DNA from: Spirodela intermedia
Taxonomy: Eukaryota > Streptophyta > Magnoliopsida > Alismatales > Araceae
NCBI GenBank assembly: GCA_902729315.2
Contig: LR746276.1
Coordinates: 5,716,169-5,780,168 of the forward strand
Direction of reading: 5' to 3'
Length of the DNA: 64,000 nucleotides
Shown: in pieces, positions 47,010 to 57,539 of the stretch
How the letters are laid out: every line of letters begins with the position of its first letter
Numbering within the stretch: the stretch's first letter is position 1
The notes under the pieces: model-generated
What the model saw: the letters and a program-made list of their open reading frames with translations, nothing else
Told to the model about the DNA's origin: nothing
The model's database searches: none
Position numbers and translations under genes: made by a program

Positions 47010-47260
47010 TCATGCGAAACCCCTCTCAAGTTTTGGTAAATTTACATAGTTTAATTTTCATACCAAGATGCTATCTTTTCAATTTTCTATCTCCGGCATG
47101 TCTATTCACGTATGATCAATTAGAATATGAGCCGATTTCATCGCATCCACATATCTTCATCATAAAGGGAGAACCCATCAACCTTCCTACAGTGAATTCC
47201 TTGGTGGAGGAAGAAAATGTGGTCGATGCCATTCTCTTCCTCGAAGTAAAATAAGAAGAA
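47010..47260 (+). repeat. Unknown module J, copy 3, open frame
   Basis: An 80-codon plus frame contains CLFTYDQLEYEPI, IKGEPINLPTVN and LVEEENVVDAILFLE. It is the best-preserved copy of a segment seen three times. I do not recognise the protein. Confidence 0.45.
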
Positions 47261-47449
47261 CTACATGCTCGTCGGTCACCTTTCCCGGGAATTAGCTGGG
47301 CCGCAAATGTCGTCGCACACGAATAATAACCTTTCAACGTTTAAAAAGAATGGAACCGCTTGAAGCTTAAAAATGCAGAAACCGGCTTGAAGACAGACCT
47401 GGCACTGAAGGCTAATAGCTGAACCACTCTTCGCCAGCCACATTCTTGG

Positions 47450-47860
47450 ATTGCATTCGGCAACGAATGTCAGCCTAAACAAGTGAGAATCCCTCAGCAT
47501 TTTAAATCACAGTGAAATGGTATAAAGACTAAAAGACGCAGAAACTGGTATCGACCCACGGTGTTTCTCTGATGAACACGAGAAGCCCGTTTTCCTTCTA
47601 GCCCCCGTCATCACTTCCTTTCTCCTCCAGTTAAGCTTCAGTTGCTTTATCTCAGGTCCAGTGGGAGGAGGATGGTGCCCGGCAGAAGCCCAAAGAATAG
47701 ATAGAGTTTCCCACAGAGGCGAGTATCCTGGGTCCTAGGGTGGTGAACCTCCTCCATCTCCAAAGAAGAGAGTCCCATTTAGGTGTGAGCGACCGTCTTC
47801 GATGTCAAATGTTCAAGTAATGCGGGGGCAACGGTCTCCTCTACATTAATATACCTAGGG
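47450..47860. repeat. Unknown module K, copy 3
   Basis: Matches 42040-42260 and 12720-13020 in word order. Here K follows J directly, as at 41640-42260. Confidence 0.5.
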
Positions 47861-49226
47861 CTCATATGTCAGCAAATATTTTACGGACTGTGTTACTTGT
47901 AGAAACAGAACGAACATTCTGCTTGGAAATGTACAAGAGGCTTCCTCCATTAATGTCGTTACCCCTGTATAGACGTATCTGTACACAAACAGACACAGAG
48001 ACATATAGGCACGGAGCGAGAGCGAGACGAGAGCGCGAATGAGAGAGAGAGAGAGAGAGAGAGCATTAAACACTGACGAGGCGGTGATTATAGCATAAAG
48101 AATGACGTGTCGATGAAGGAAAAGAGGAACGGAGCGGAAGAAAAAGGGGCAGTCTACCAATCAAAGAAAACCCGAAACATTTTATCCTTGCTGTGTAAAT
48201 CAGTACCCATGTAGGGCGATTATTTTAAGTTTTATTTCCCAGAATCAACCTAAATATTAAGGAGATGACGCCAAACCAAGAAAGCCCTCTCTCGGTTGAA
48301 AGCAAAACGGCGATGTAAAAAATGTTAATTGCTGTCTCTGGAATAACTAACTCATCAATCGATACAAAAATTCTGTAATAGTTTTATCTTTGAAATGAGA
48401 AGATTTAGTGAGATGACGTTTGAGAGCTATACGTTGCCATAGAGATTATTTCGAATGCTGGTAAATGAATGTTTTTGGCACTTGATCCTAAACACTTGTT
48501 TCGGCCATTGACTGGTGAATTGTGTATTATATTGATAGATAACTTCGATTTTTTCCACAATTACTATCATTTTGCAACAAAAGTCATTCCAGTAAATATA
48601 CGACTCAATCAACACTTTTCGCTATTTGCATTTATTAATTATTGGGAAAAAGTTTTCTACCAAAATTCTTCTGATATTACGTGAATTCATTTCATTCATT
48701 GTTTATTATTATCCATCAAAAGTACATAAAAAGTTGAGATGCTTGAAATTTTAATAGAATTGATGAAGCAACAAGGGGACGAGCAGAAAAAGATACATTC
48801 TTCCTCCCCTGATAAGCCGCTCGTCGTTGCACACCATTGTTACTGCGGCAGCCGTGATGCCATCTGCCACCCGGTTGCTAACCTTCCCGGCACACCAGCA
48901 AGTATTTGTGCTCAGTTTCCCAAGGATAAAAAGTCGAGTGCTCAACATAGTAAAGTTATTAAGCTCCTTGATTTGGAACTAGCTCGTACATCCATGTATG
49001 GTATCATTAGAACTTTGATGAAAGCTAACTCTAAGCTAAGTCTGCCGTAAAATCCAGTGATGTTCAGTCGACTTTGGACAAATGAAAGAGTTCGCTTAGT
49101 CGCATACTATTTATTTTAGGAGATGCATCCCTATAAAAATATTTAAATTCGGTGCCTTAATTGATGAGTCTCAGGAGGTTTCCCGGGTTAGGTGCACTGC
49201 CCACTTACGCACTCTCCTCTTGTTCA
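47861..49226. other. Intergenic; (GA)n at 48041-48063; weak frame at 48739-49050
   Basis: A 103-codon plus frame (starting MLEILIELMKQQGDEQKKIH) has a small GC-rich centre and no known domain. A 65-codon minus frame overlaps it. I give neither a function. The rest shows nothing. Confidence 0.35.
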
Positions 49227-50852
49227 ACCCACATTTAAGAAACACAAGTATCAAACATAAGAGCAATAATTTCGCAACTTACTATATCAACCATAACATA
49301 CACATGAAATCTATACTAATATACGTTATTATATAAAATGAAGATATTACTTAATATATGAAACCACATATCTCAATATGTGAAATTTGTAACATACTAT
49401 GTTATGTTTACATTGCATAATGACATATATTTTGCATTATTAAAAGATAAGAATAATTCATGCCCCCCCGGTTCCTACATGCCTCATTGGACCCAATAGG
49501 GGTCGGGTGACTTAGTCTTTTCTTGGGAATTAAAATTGTGACTATTTTTGGTTTCAGTCATCAAAGATAAAATAAGTTGTCTCTTGCAAGGAGATCATAG
49601 TGTAACATTTTTTAATAACTTATATTTGGCTCTCAAATGATTCTAATCTTTTAAGAGCTAGTCCCTTGGGTTACAAACATAACCTTGAGTCATTGACTAA
49701 TCTAGACACCGCATTCATAGCTCTAGGTAGACTGATTAGTTTTAGATTCTCAATTTTTGAGGATTATAGCGTACATGTTGCACACTTTTAACAGTCGAAA
49801 TTTATTACTAACAACCCTTGTAAATGATAGATGTATGTAAAACCTCCTAGATTTGAAGATTGAAGATCCTTTTTTGGGCAGAAAAATGTGAGTTTCGAAT
49901 GTACAAGCTTTACAACTCAACGTTCCTCATTTTCTAATAAATGCCCTTAGAATATTAAATTTTGAGTTCGAGTTAGTTAAAAAAATCTGGGCTGAGGTTT
50001 ATTATTTTATATGGATGTGACTTTTAAATTTTAAGAGCTTAGGGCAACCGTAGATTAATCATTCATGGTTCTTTCAACTATTACGAATATATGTTCAATA
50101 TATTAGGGGTTTTATGATATTTTTTCTTTTTTGTCATATTGTACTTGATTTATACAGAACATTGTTTTCATGGGTTAAATCCTTTTCTTAAGAGTATACA
50201 AAAAGAGTTGAACAATGACATGTTATCTCAAGTTATGGTGAGTCTTTTTAGCAAACCTTGGTATATATCCGCACCATTAAAAAGTTAATACGATGATGAT
50301 AGAAAATGTCAATATTATCATTATGTTCACTTTGTCAACAAAAATCATTACTGATTGAATATCAACAAAGACTAAAGGACAAGACTATCATTTTCTGAAT
50401 ATCTGTTCTCAATAATCTAATTATAAACTTAATTTACTGAAGAGCTAAGAGTTAATCATCATTTGGTTTCTCTCTCTTCATGTACTCTGTTTACCGTCGT
50501 CAAAGTTTTGGTACTTTATATTCAATTGATTGCAAATGGGAACTAAGAATCAATGAAGAGTATTAGGAAAGAAAGCAAATAAAGGTGCTTGCAGGCTTTG
50601 AGTTTTAATATTATTTTGTTACAGATTGGCTACTTGTGTCAAGATGACTTTAGGAAAATGATAAGCAAAAGAGGAATGAAGCTTTTTGGGATGTTGGTTA
50701 TTATTCAATAAATACATCATTGCATTCTACACCATTGCTGAATAAATAGCATGACTGGGGGGCAGCAGGTCCATATGATCATTCTTTTCTTCGTCTTTGC
50801 CGGTGCAAACCGTCGGGCGGCGGCGGCGCAGGATAAAGCTGAGTCGACTGGC
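49227..50852. repeat. Segmental duplication, copy 2 (A4 3' side)
   Basis: Partner of 36767-38406. Differences are mostly substitutions and small indels, including the shorter C run. Confidence 0.8.
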
Positions 50853-51197
50853 CTACCCGTTAACCGTCGGTGAGGTGTTCAGGGGGGGCGAGGATACCGG
50901 AGATGGAGGCCCATAATATACTTTTAAAACTCGGAATCTCTCCCTCATCTCTGTCGGAAACTCCGCCATCACTCTGGTCGGAACCCCTTCAGCTCCGAGA
51001 TAGCTTGAACGCCAACGATCAACGACAGGAGGCCTCCTGTAACGAGTTTCAGTTTCGACGGGGGTTAGACGGGCACCTGAGACAACGCAGCAAATGCCGT
51101 CGAGTATGAGAAGGGCAGCGACGACTGTTGCGGCGAGGGAAACAGGCCGACGGTCTCTTCCAACGGTGAGGGGAAAAAACGTAGCAGAAGAACCCAT
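50853..51197 (-). CDS. A4: intact family A CIF-like secreted peptide precursor
   Basis: Single exon, 114 aa from the family ATG at 51197. An in-frame ATG at 51251 exists only because AAG became ATG in this copy, so I prefer the conserved start. Signal peptide MGSSATFFPLTVGRDRRPVS then LAATVVAALLILDGICCVVSG. The middle matches A3 (VVDRWRSS, AEFPTEMRERFRVLKV). The C-terminus YYGPPSPVSSPPLNTSPTVNG keeps YYGPPSP but lacks the Phe and PPP end of A1 and A3, so the tail has drifted or specialised. It lies 12.44 kb from A3 in a tandem duplication. Confidence 0.75.
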   Translation of the reverse strand: MGSSATFFPLTVGRDRRPVSLAATVVAALLILDGICCVVSGARLTPVETETRYRRPPVVDRWRSSYLGAEGVPTRVMAEFPTEMRERFRVLKVYYGPPSPVSSPPLNTSPTVNG

Positions 51198-51317
51198 GGT
51201 TCCCGCGGTGCTTCCCAGCAGAAGGCGATGGAGTTCGGCGAGTTTTTCCATCCTTATATTGACGAGTTCCTACTCAGTTGCCGCAACGTTCTCGCCAAGA
51301 CCATGACGAGTTCATTT

Positions 51318-51323
51318 TTGACC
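51318..51323 (+). promoter_or_regulatory. W-box TTGACC upstream of A4
   Basis: 121 nt before the ATG at 51197, the same distance as the first W-box of A3. The second box is deleted ('ttgacctgacttcttc'). Confidence 0.45.
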
Positions 51324-51329
51324 TGACTT

Positions 51330-52790
51330 CTTCAATTGATCAGGTCCAACACGCGTTCTCTCCAGTTTTATTTGACGGAGAATTCAATTATATGAAAACA
51401 GGTAAAGATTATTTTTTGAAAATAGATTATCCTCATTTTTACGACTCTCCTCTTTTCAACACTATTTTTTGGACTACTGCAGATCGACTACAATGTATTG
51501 GCAGCGTTGAGACGGCCGCCCTAGTCGACGTTGTGAGATGACCTTATGACCGAACGTCAGGATGGCAACGATTCCTCACTCGCCTTCATTGACGATTGCG
51601 GACTAGTGAAGACTTAGTAAACACCCGCAGGCTTGCTTAGTTGTCGGCTTAGAAAGACTCAGCTGTTCGTGTCTCGTGTTCAGATAGGAAAGTTTACGTC
51701 GTGGAAACGGGATAACGTAAAAATAATTGCTGACGTAGAAAAATATCACAATAAATAACTTATTAGTTGTTTGCCATCTGTCATGTATTAGCGATATAAA
51801 ATGCATCAAATCAAATGAAATAAATACTTCTAATGGAGTGGAAACTTAGAAAGAAGTAGTAGGAAAGTGATCTTAGGATTACGCAAAAAATTCTGATGAA
51901 GTGGATAATATCACTAATTTTTTGAAAAATTATTTGCCATTCTTATGTGTCAGTGATATACAATGTACCACATCAAATTAAAAAATATATTAATTTGTAC
52001 CAAATTCTTCAACATTATCTCATTAATGTTTCAAATTGGAAACCTTCAGTGTAAATTTGGAATTTCATTGGAAAAGGACAAATCAATTATATCAATTTGG
52101 TTTCAACATAAGCTGAGCGAAATGTTTACTCAACTTTTAGAAGAAAACAGCAAGATCGAATATCTACTACCTGTTGTGGCCTGCCATTCTTGGGACTAAC
52201 TTCAATAAGGCATGTGAATTGTTCTTGCACTGGAAGGTATGCTTCTTCACAGTTACACGAGATGAGATGAATCTTGAGTTCATTCCATCATATTGTACAC
52301 CAAGTGGATGCTCGAGATTTAGAGTTGATGATGTTATAGAAGATTAAAATATGCCCTGATTAAAATATTAGTGTTCAACTGCAACCAAACCCAACCTAAC
52401 ATGGACCAGAATATCATAAAATAAAATTTTAGAGTGGAAAGAAACTTCCCTACATCTCTGTTGTTTCGAATATGCGCAATCTCATTATTGGTAGTTGTGA
52501 AAGGTTTTCCTATTCCACTCTCCTCCCTCACTCGTTGGCATTCTTGTCACTCTTGTTCTACGACCTGGTTCTTTCAGTCACTCTCCACCACTACCAACAA
52601 GGCCTGGCAGTTATGTTCTCCTTAGTTTGAGCAAGATTCATCTTTCTCCCTATCTCTCCTGCCCTACTAGATAGTTGCGATTATAGAGAGGCTGCAACAT
52701 CCGAGCACATACAAATTAAAGCATTCATTGATCAGAAGACAAAAACCAGTATGAGATTCAATGTATAGTATGTGAGAATTATTACATCGG
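51330..52790 (-). repeat. Spacer and B 3' flank, copy 5
   Basis: Collinear with 38901-40270. It is interrupted after 'agtatgtgagaattat' by a copia insertion and resumes at 54204 with 'ttactgacatgcaagaactcactg'. Confidence 0.65.
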
Positions 52791-54203
52791 TTCTAGCTTG
52801 AGGTAGTACCTGACGGGAGGGAATTGCTCAAACTGAGGCTCCTATCCATTGAATAAAGAAACAAGGCAAAATAGAACAAAGATAAAAACCCTCAATTTGT
52901 TTCATTTGAAGCTGGTATTTATACATGAGTTTCTACACATGTTGAGTAACCTAAGACGCCTCTTCAAGATGCGTTGTGAATTTTTAACAGCCATTTTAGA
53001 GATTAAGAAAGATAAACAAGAGGAAAGAGGTTTAGTGGATGTGTCTGCTAATTGATAATCAGAATAATCTCAAAGAAGTTTAATGGCGTCATTGATAAAT
53101 TTCTCACAGATGAAAGGGCAGTCAATCTTGATGTGCTTGGTCTACTCATAAAAGGTAGGATTTGAGGTAGTGCTATAAAAGTCATATATGAATGTTGATA
53201 TAAAAGTCATATATTTATTTTTGGATCTAAATAATTGTGATACTTGCAACATCTAATACATGGTATTCAACTTCGGCAGCTGAGTAGGAGATAGTTGATC
53301 GCCTCTTTTCCTTCTATGAGATAAGAGAATCACCAAGAGAGGTACAAAAACCAGCAACTAATTTTCAAGAATCAGCACATGTTGTTCAATCTGCATCAGA
53401 GAAAGTTTCAAGTTTTAGAGGAGATAAAATTAAAAATAAAATGCTTTACCTGGGGGGGGGGGATTTCAAGTAGCAAAGGAGGTGGATGTACTGCATGTAA
53501 ATGGGGGAGTCAAGGTTAGGCCATAAACTTAGTCTATGCGCTTCAAATATAATATCAGGGTGTGAAAGTGTCAAGTATGATAGAATACCAATCAGTCAAT
53601 GATATTGAGGAACATCTTCGAGTAATGGTCCAAGCGTAGCACTGAGTTTTAAGTCCAGATCTATCGGAGTTAAAGTCAGTTTGGATATGAGAAAACTAGT
53701 CTTATAATAATTATAAATCATAATCTCTTTCAGATAATATAAATGCTTTCAGTAGAATGTGTAATTTCTAGTCCCAAAAAGTATCTTAGAGATCAAATAT
53801 CTTTGATTTTAAACTGGACGTGTATGATAATTTTCAAAAAATGATCAGTAAGAGAAATAGATGGCATTGATAAAATGATGTCATCCACACAAACCAGTAA
53901 ATTAATAAAGGTAGAATCATGTCCTTTGATAAATAACGAATAATCACATTCAAATTGAGAAAATATATGATGAAGTAATGAAGTGACCTGGAATGTCATT
54001 ATCTCAAAGATCGACAAAGTTCATGAATAGATTTGTGTAGCTTGCAAACTATTTTACTGTTTTAATTGAGGCTCCTACCTGTGGAAGAAGGAAATGGGGC
54101 ACAATATAATAGAGAGAAAGCTCTCGATTCATTTCATCTAAAAGTTGGTATCAATACATGAATTTACACGTGTTTCCACACACGTGGAGTAACTTAAGAA
54201 GAA
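52783..54203 (-). mobile_element. Short Ty1/copia insertion in the B5 3' flank
   Basis: About 1.4 kb. The minus frame at 53793-54017 has LLVCVDDIILS, the copia RT catalytic motif (YVDD with Cys for Tyr) and following residues. Terminal segments are similar to each other: 'gaggctcctatcc...ttcattt...gagtttctacacatgttgagtaacctaaga' near 52830-52955 and 'gaggctcctacctg...ttcattt...acacgtggagtaacttaaga' near 54068-54198. GAATTAT flanks both sides (52777-52783 and 54198-54204). The family B 3' flank is split between these points, so it landed after the block duplication. The TG...CA ends are not clear. A run of 11 G is at 53452-53462. Confidence 0.65.
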
Positions 54204-54289
54204 TTATCTCCTTATTACTGACATGCAAGAACTCACTGCTTCACCATGTAACAGCATAGTCATGTTTACAGACCGAAATGCCAATGATA

Positions 54290-54760
54290 TGACAATTTTA
54301 CAAATGGCGGCGACAAAGGATGGAAAGTCGCCCTCAATGTGCTTGGTTTTGGCAACGGTGGACACCGGCCTCTTCTTGAACGTAGGATTCTTCTTCACAC
54401 TACAAGAAACTCTAGCGTCTCTTCTTCTTAGACGAATTTCCTTCCACAGACCATCACCTTCAGAAGCATGTCTCCATTAAGGGCATTCTTGAGCTCAGAT
54501 CAAGGGCAGTATCTATGTTTCATGGCAAGCATGGCTTGCTGTGTCTTTACCCTGTAAAAGATACATGTAAAGCGAGTTTCCTAAGCGGCGAGTAGCTTTG
54601 GGGTTGTAGCTGAGAGAAGGCAGAAGGCACTCAGGAGGAGAAGGATGGCAATTGCGATCGCTGCGAGAAAAACAGAGCGGTGATGGCCCACGGTCGGGGA
54701 AAAGAAGGCAGCAGAACGGCTCGTTTTCTTATGGTGATGGTCAGCGAGAGTGGATGGCAT
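54290..54760 (-). pseudogene. B5: decayed family B precursor
   Basis: Exon 1 region: SAAFFSPTVGHHRSVFLAAI, then a hydrophobic LLLLSAFCLLS. The family ATG is lost (CATGGG became CGAG, with one base missing). An in-frame ATG at 54760 lies only 22 nt from the start of the TATA box, probably upstream of transcription. The donor GTAAAC is deleted (CTCAG is followed by CTACAAC). Exon 2 (about 54290-54520) is frameshifted, with a motif remnant PPLPKPSTLRATFHPLSPP. At least three separate lesions mean a dead gene. Confidence 0.75.
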
Positions 54761-54779
54761 CAAACAAGTTTCTGCTTTT

Positions 54780-55680
54780 ATAGCACTGCCCCTTCCCTGC
54801 GACTATGAAATTAGCAGGTCCTATACGCTTGCAATCGCATTGGCAGCCACGTTGGGGGTCTCACCAACTATGACGAGTATGCTGATCTGACTATTGGCGA
54901 AAAATGGGTCTCATCTTTTGTGTTCGCACGATCTGCCTTGACTAATTGTTTATGACCGAACAATATAATATAATATTCAAGTTAGCTTTTTACTGAAATA
55001 TCATTTATTAGTGAAGAACAAAAATAGTTACTTCATCATTTCATCTCGTCTATTTTCTGGGCTTTATTTTTTCAGATAATTACGATTTATTTCATCAGGA
55101 GCTTTATGTATAACATGTCAGACGCCATTTTATATGATGTCCTCACAGCTCATTAATGTCATATTAACTACTTTGCCATCATATTAACAAACGTACGCAG
55201 CATAAAAATTAGGTAAACATAAAACATAATAATCTTTCCCATAATCATCCACAAATAATGCAGCAGCTAAGGATTCTTGGTTGTAGGACACGTCCTCATT
55301 AGGTACCTAGTGTTCTCACCTAATTTTCAACATCTCACCAAAATTTTCTTCAATCAAATAGAACAATGGGAAAAGGATTGAAAACAGCGCAAACATAAAA
55401 ATCATTTAAGATAACCAAAGTTTTGATTTAATCATGGATCTCAACTAGATATACTGAATTAAAGGATCATTTGATATATTAGTGGGCTAATGGAGGTAAG
55501 TGCAGACTCTTTGTAACTAAAAAAAAAGAAATATTTCACCGTTTAAATATTAAAGTGTATTCACCTATTACATAATTTTCCTATGCCACACCTTGGGGAT
55601 GGTTGTCAAATGGTTAGCTTGGAGGCATTCAGTTATCATAGTATCTCATTATTATATAATATTATTTTAATTATTTTTAG
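54780..55680 (-). repeat. Family B 5' flank and start of module J, copy 5
   Basis: Collinear with 40660-41560, ending with 'ataattttcctatgccacacc.tgggatgg' and 'ggaggcattcag.tatcatagtatctcat' as at 41480-41550. No gene. Confidence 0.55.
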
Positions 55681-56689
55681 AGATAAATATAAAATTATGA
55701 TATCTTTAGTCGGCAGTTTTCTGAAGAGCCCCTGCAAACAATTAAAATAAACGATTTCACATCGTATAGAATACTGTAGCTCATGCATTGTAAACTACTT
55801 GTGCCAAAAGATCATTGCAACTATTCAGATAACCGTAGATGTTATTGATGGAAAGTTTTTGTCGTATTGGCTGAAAATATTATGAAAACATCTTTTTCAT
55901 TGATCTTGAGTCTAAAAATTTCATGGACGATGGCCCATCAACTTTTATTAAGGTTTCAAGTCTTAAGGCCTAATTCATTTGACAAATTATCAGATAGAAT
56001 GTACTGAATCCAATACAAACCTTTATCAAGGTGCTTAATAGCACTACAATATTACTTTAAAAGGCATGGATGTAGACAAAAATATGGGAATACTTCAAAA
56101 CATTGGTTGAAAGTGAAGTCCTAAGAGCCAAGAGTTAATCATCATTTGCGAATCTCCCACGGAAACAGGATGAATGAAAAGTATTACCGCAGAAAACCAA
56201 AAAAAAAATGTGCTCGTAGGCTTTGAAATTTTTTAGAGCTTTTGTGGCAGATTGGGTACTTGTTTCAAGAGTGTTCTTGTTTCCTCTTCTTACACAGCAG
56301 AAGTATGATGCAAACTATACCACGAGAGAGAAAAAGGGAGAAAAAGGCAAGAATAGGGAACGCATGGAATGAATTTTATATGCAAGCTACTCCTCCTAGT
56401 CTTGCTTCTATTTACTTTATCTACAACACTTGATTATACATATCGAATTATTTTTCATGGGTTAAATCCTTTACTAAGTAGTATACAAAAGAGCCAAAAA
56501 ATGACTTTTTATCTCAAACTATGGTGAGGTCTTTTTTGCAAAGGATAGTATACACTGTCAACAGCATGGAAAAAGTAATACTATGATGGTATAAGATATC
56601 AATTTTATCAATATTAACCATTACTAGTTTAAAAATTAACATAGACTAAGGCAAAAGACTATAATATTTTAAATATTTCTCCTCAAGGA
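55681..56689. other. Intergenic, no gene seen
   Basis: A 63-codon frame at 56242-56433 has no recognised feature. Parts resemble 37700-37990 ('gggttaaatcctttact.agtatacaaa'). Confidence 0.4.
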
Positions 56690-57116
56690 TCTAATTCGGA
56701 ACTGTGTACTGAAGAGCTTAAGCGTTGATCATTATCTGGTTTCACTCTCTTTCTTCATTCCCTTTACCATCGTCAAATTGTTGTCACTTCATGGTTACTT
56801 GATTGCGAATAGGAACAAAGAATCAATGAACAGTATTAGGAGAGCAATAAAAAAGGCGCATATTGGCTTTTAGTTTTGCTAATCGTCTTGTGACAGATCG
56901 GGTATTATTGTTAAGGGAAGTTTAGGAACATGATGATCAAAAGAGGAAGTTTTTAGGGATATTGGCTATTATTCAGTAAATAAACCACTGTGTTCTACAT
57001 CAATAAGAAATAAGAAACATGACAGGGCGGCAGCAGGCCGCTGTGACCATTCTCTTAGTCGTCTTTGCCGATGCAAACCGTCGGTGGCGGCGCAGGATAA
57101 AGCGTAGTCGACCGGC
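56690..57116 (-). repeat. Family A 3' flank module, copy 6
   Basis: Matches 430-784 and 38010-38400 up to the A5 stop. Confidence 0.6.
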
Positions 57117-57461
57117 CTAGTTGGCAGGCGGTGGGCTGAGAGCTTGATGAGAGGAGGGAATCATATGCGGAGACGGAGGCCCATAATTTACTTTCAACAC
57201 ACGGAATCCCCCCCTCATCCCTGTCGGAAATTCCACCATATCTCGGACCAGAACCCCTTTAGCTCCGACAGAGCTTGAACGCGAACGATTGACGGGCGGA
57301 GGCATCCTGTAACGAGTTTCGGCGGGGGTTGGACGGGCACTTGAGACAACGCAGCAAAAGCCGTCTAGTATGAGAAAGGCAGCGACGACCGTTGCGGCGA
57401 GGGAAACGGACCGGCGGTGTCTTGTAACGGCGAGGGGAGAGAAGGTAACAGAGGAGCCCAT
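57117..57461 (-). CDS. A5: intact family A CIF-like secreted peptide precursor
   Basis: Single exon, 114 aa from the family ATG at 57461; an upstream in-frame ATG at 57530 is outside the conserved region. Signal peptide MGSSVTFSPLAVTRHRRSVS then LAATVVAAFLILDGFCCVVSS. The middle has TRYRMPPPVNRSRSSSVGAK and MVEFPTGMRGGFRVLKV. The C-terminus is NYGPPSPHMIPSSHQALSPP then PAN, which ends in Asn as many plant peptide hormones do; Leu replaces the Phe. Similarity to the other A promoters stops about 20 nt upstream of the ATG, so the TATA and W-boxes of the family are missing and expression may differ. Confidence 0.7.
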   Translation of the reverse strand: MGSSVTFSPLAVTRHRRSVSLAATVVAAFLILDGFCCVVSSARPTPAETRYRMPPPVNRSRSSSVGAKGVLVRDMVEFPTGMRGGFRVLKVNYGPPSPHMIPSSHQALSPPPAN

Positions 57462-57539
57462 GCTTCCCGCCGTGCTTCCCAGAATTGTCTGACTTGAATT
57501 CTTTAGTTCATTGTTTCCCAGAGTAGTCAAAAATTAAAT

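Noticed and set aside
48739-49050. 103-codon plus frame as a gene
   Set aside because: No domain, no paralogue in the window, average composition at the edges; kept only as a weak note.
51198-51251. Upstream start of A4 (18 extra residues)
   Set aside because: The ATG exists only in this copy; A3 has AAG there and the MGSS start is shared by all intact members.
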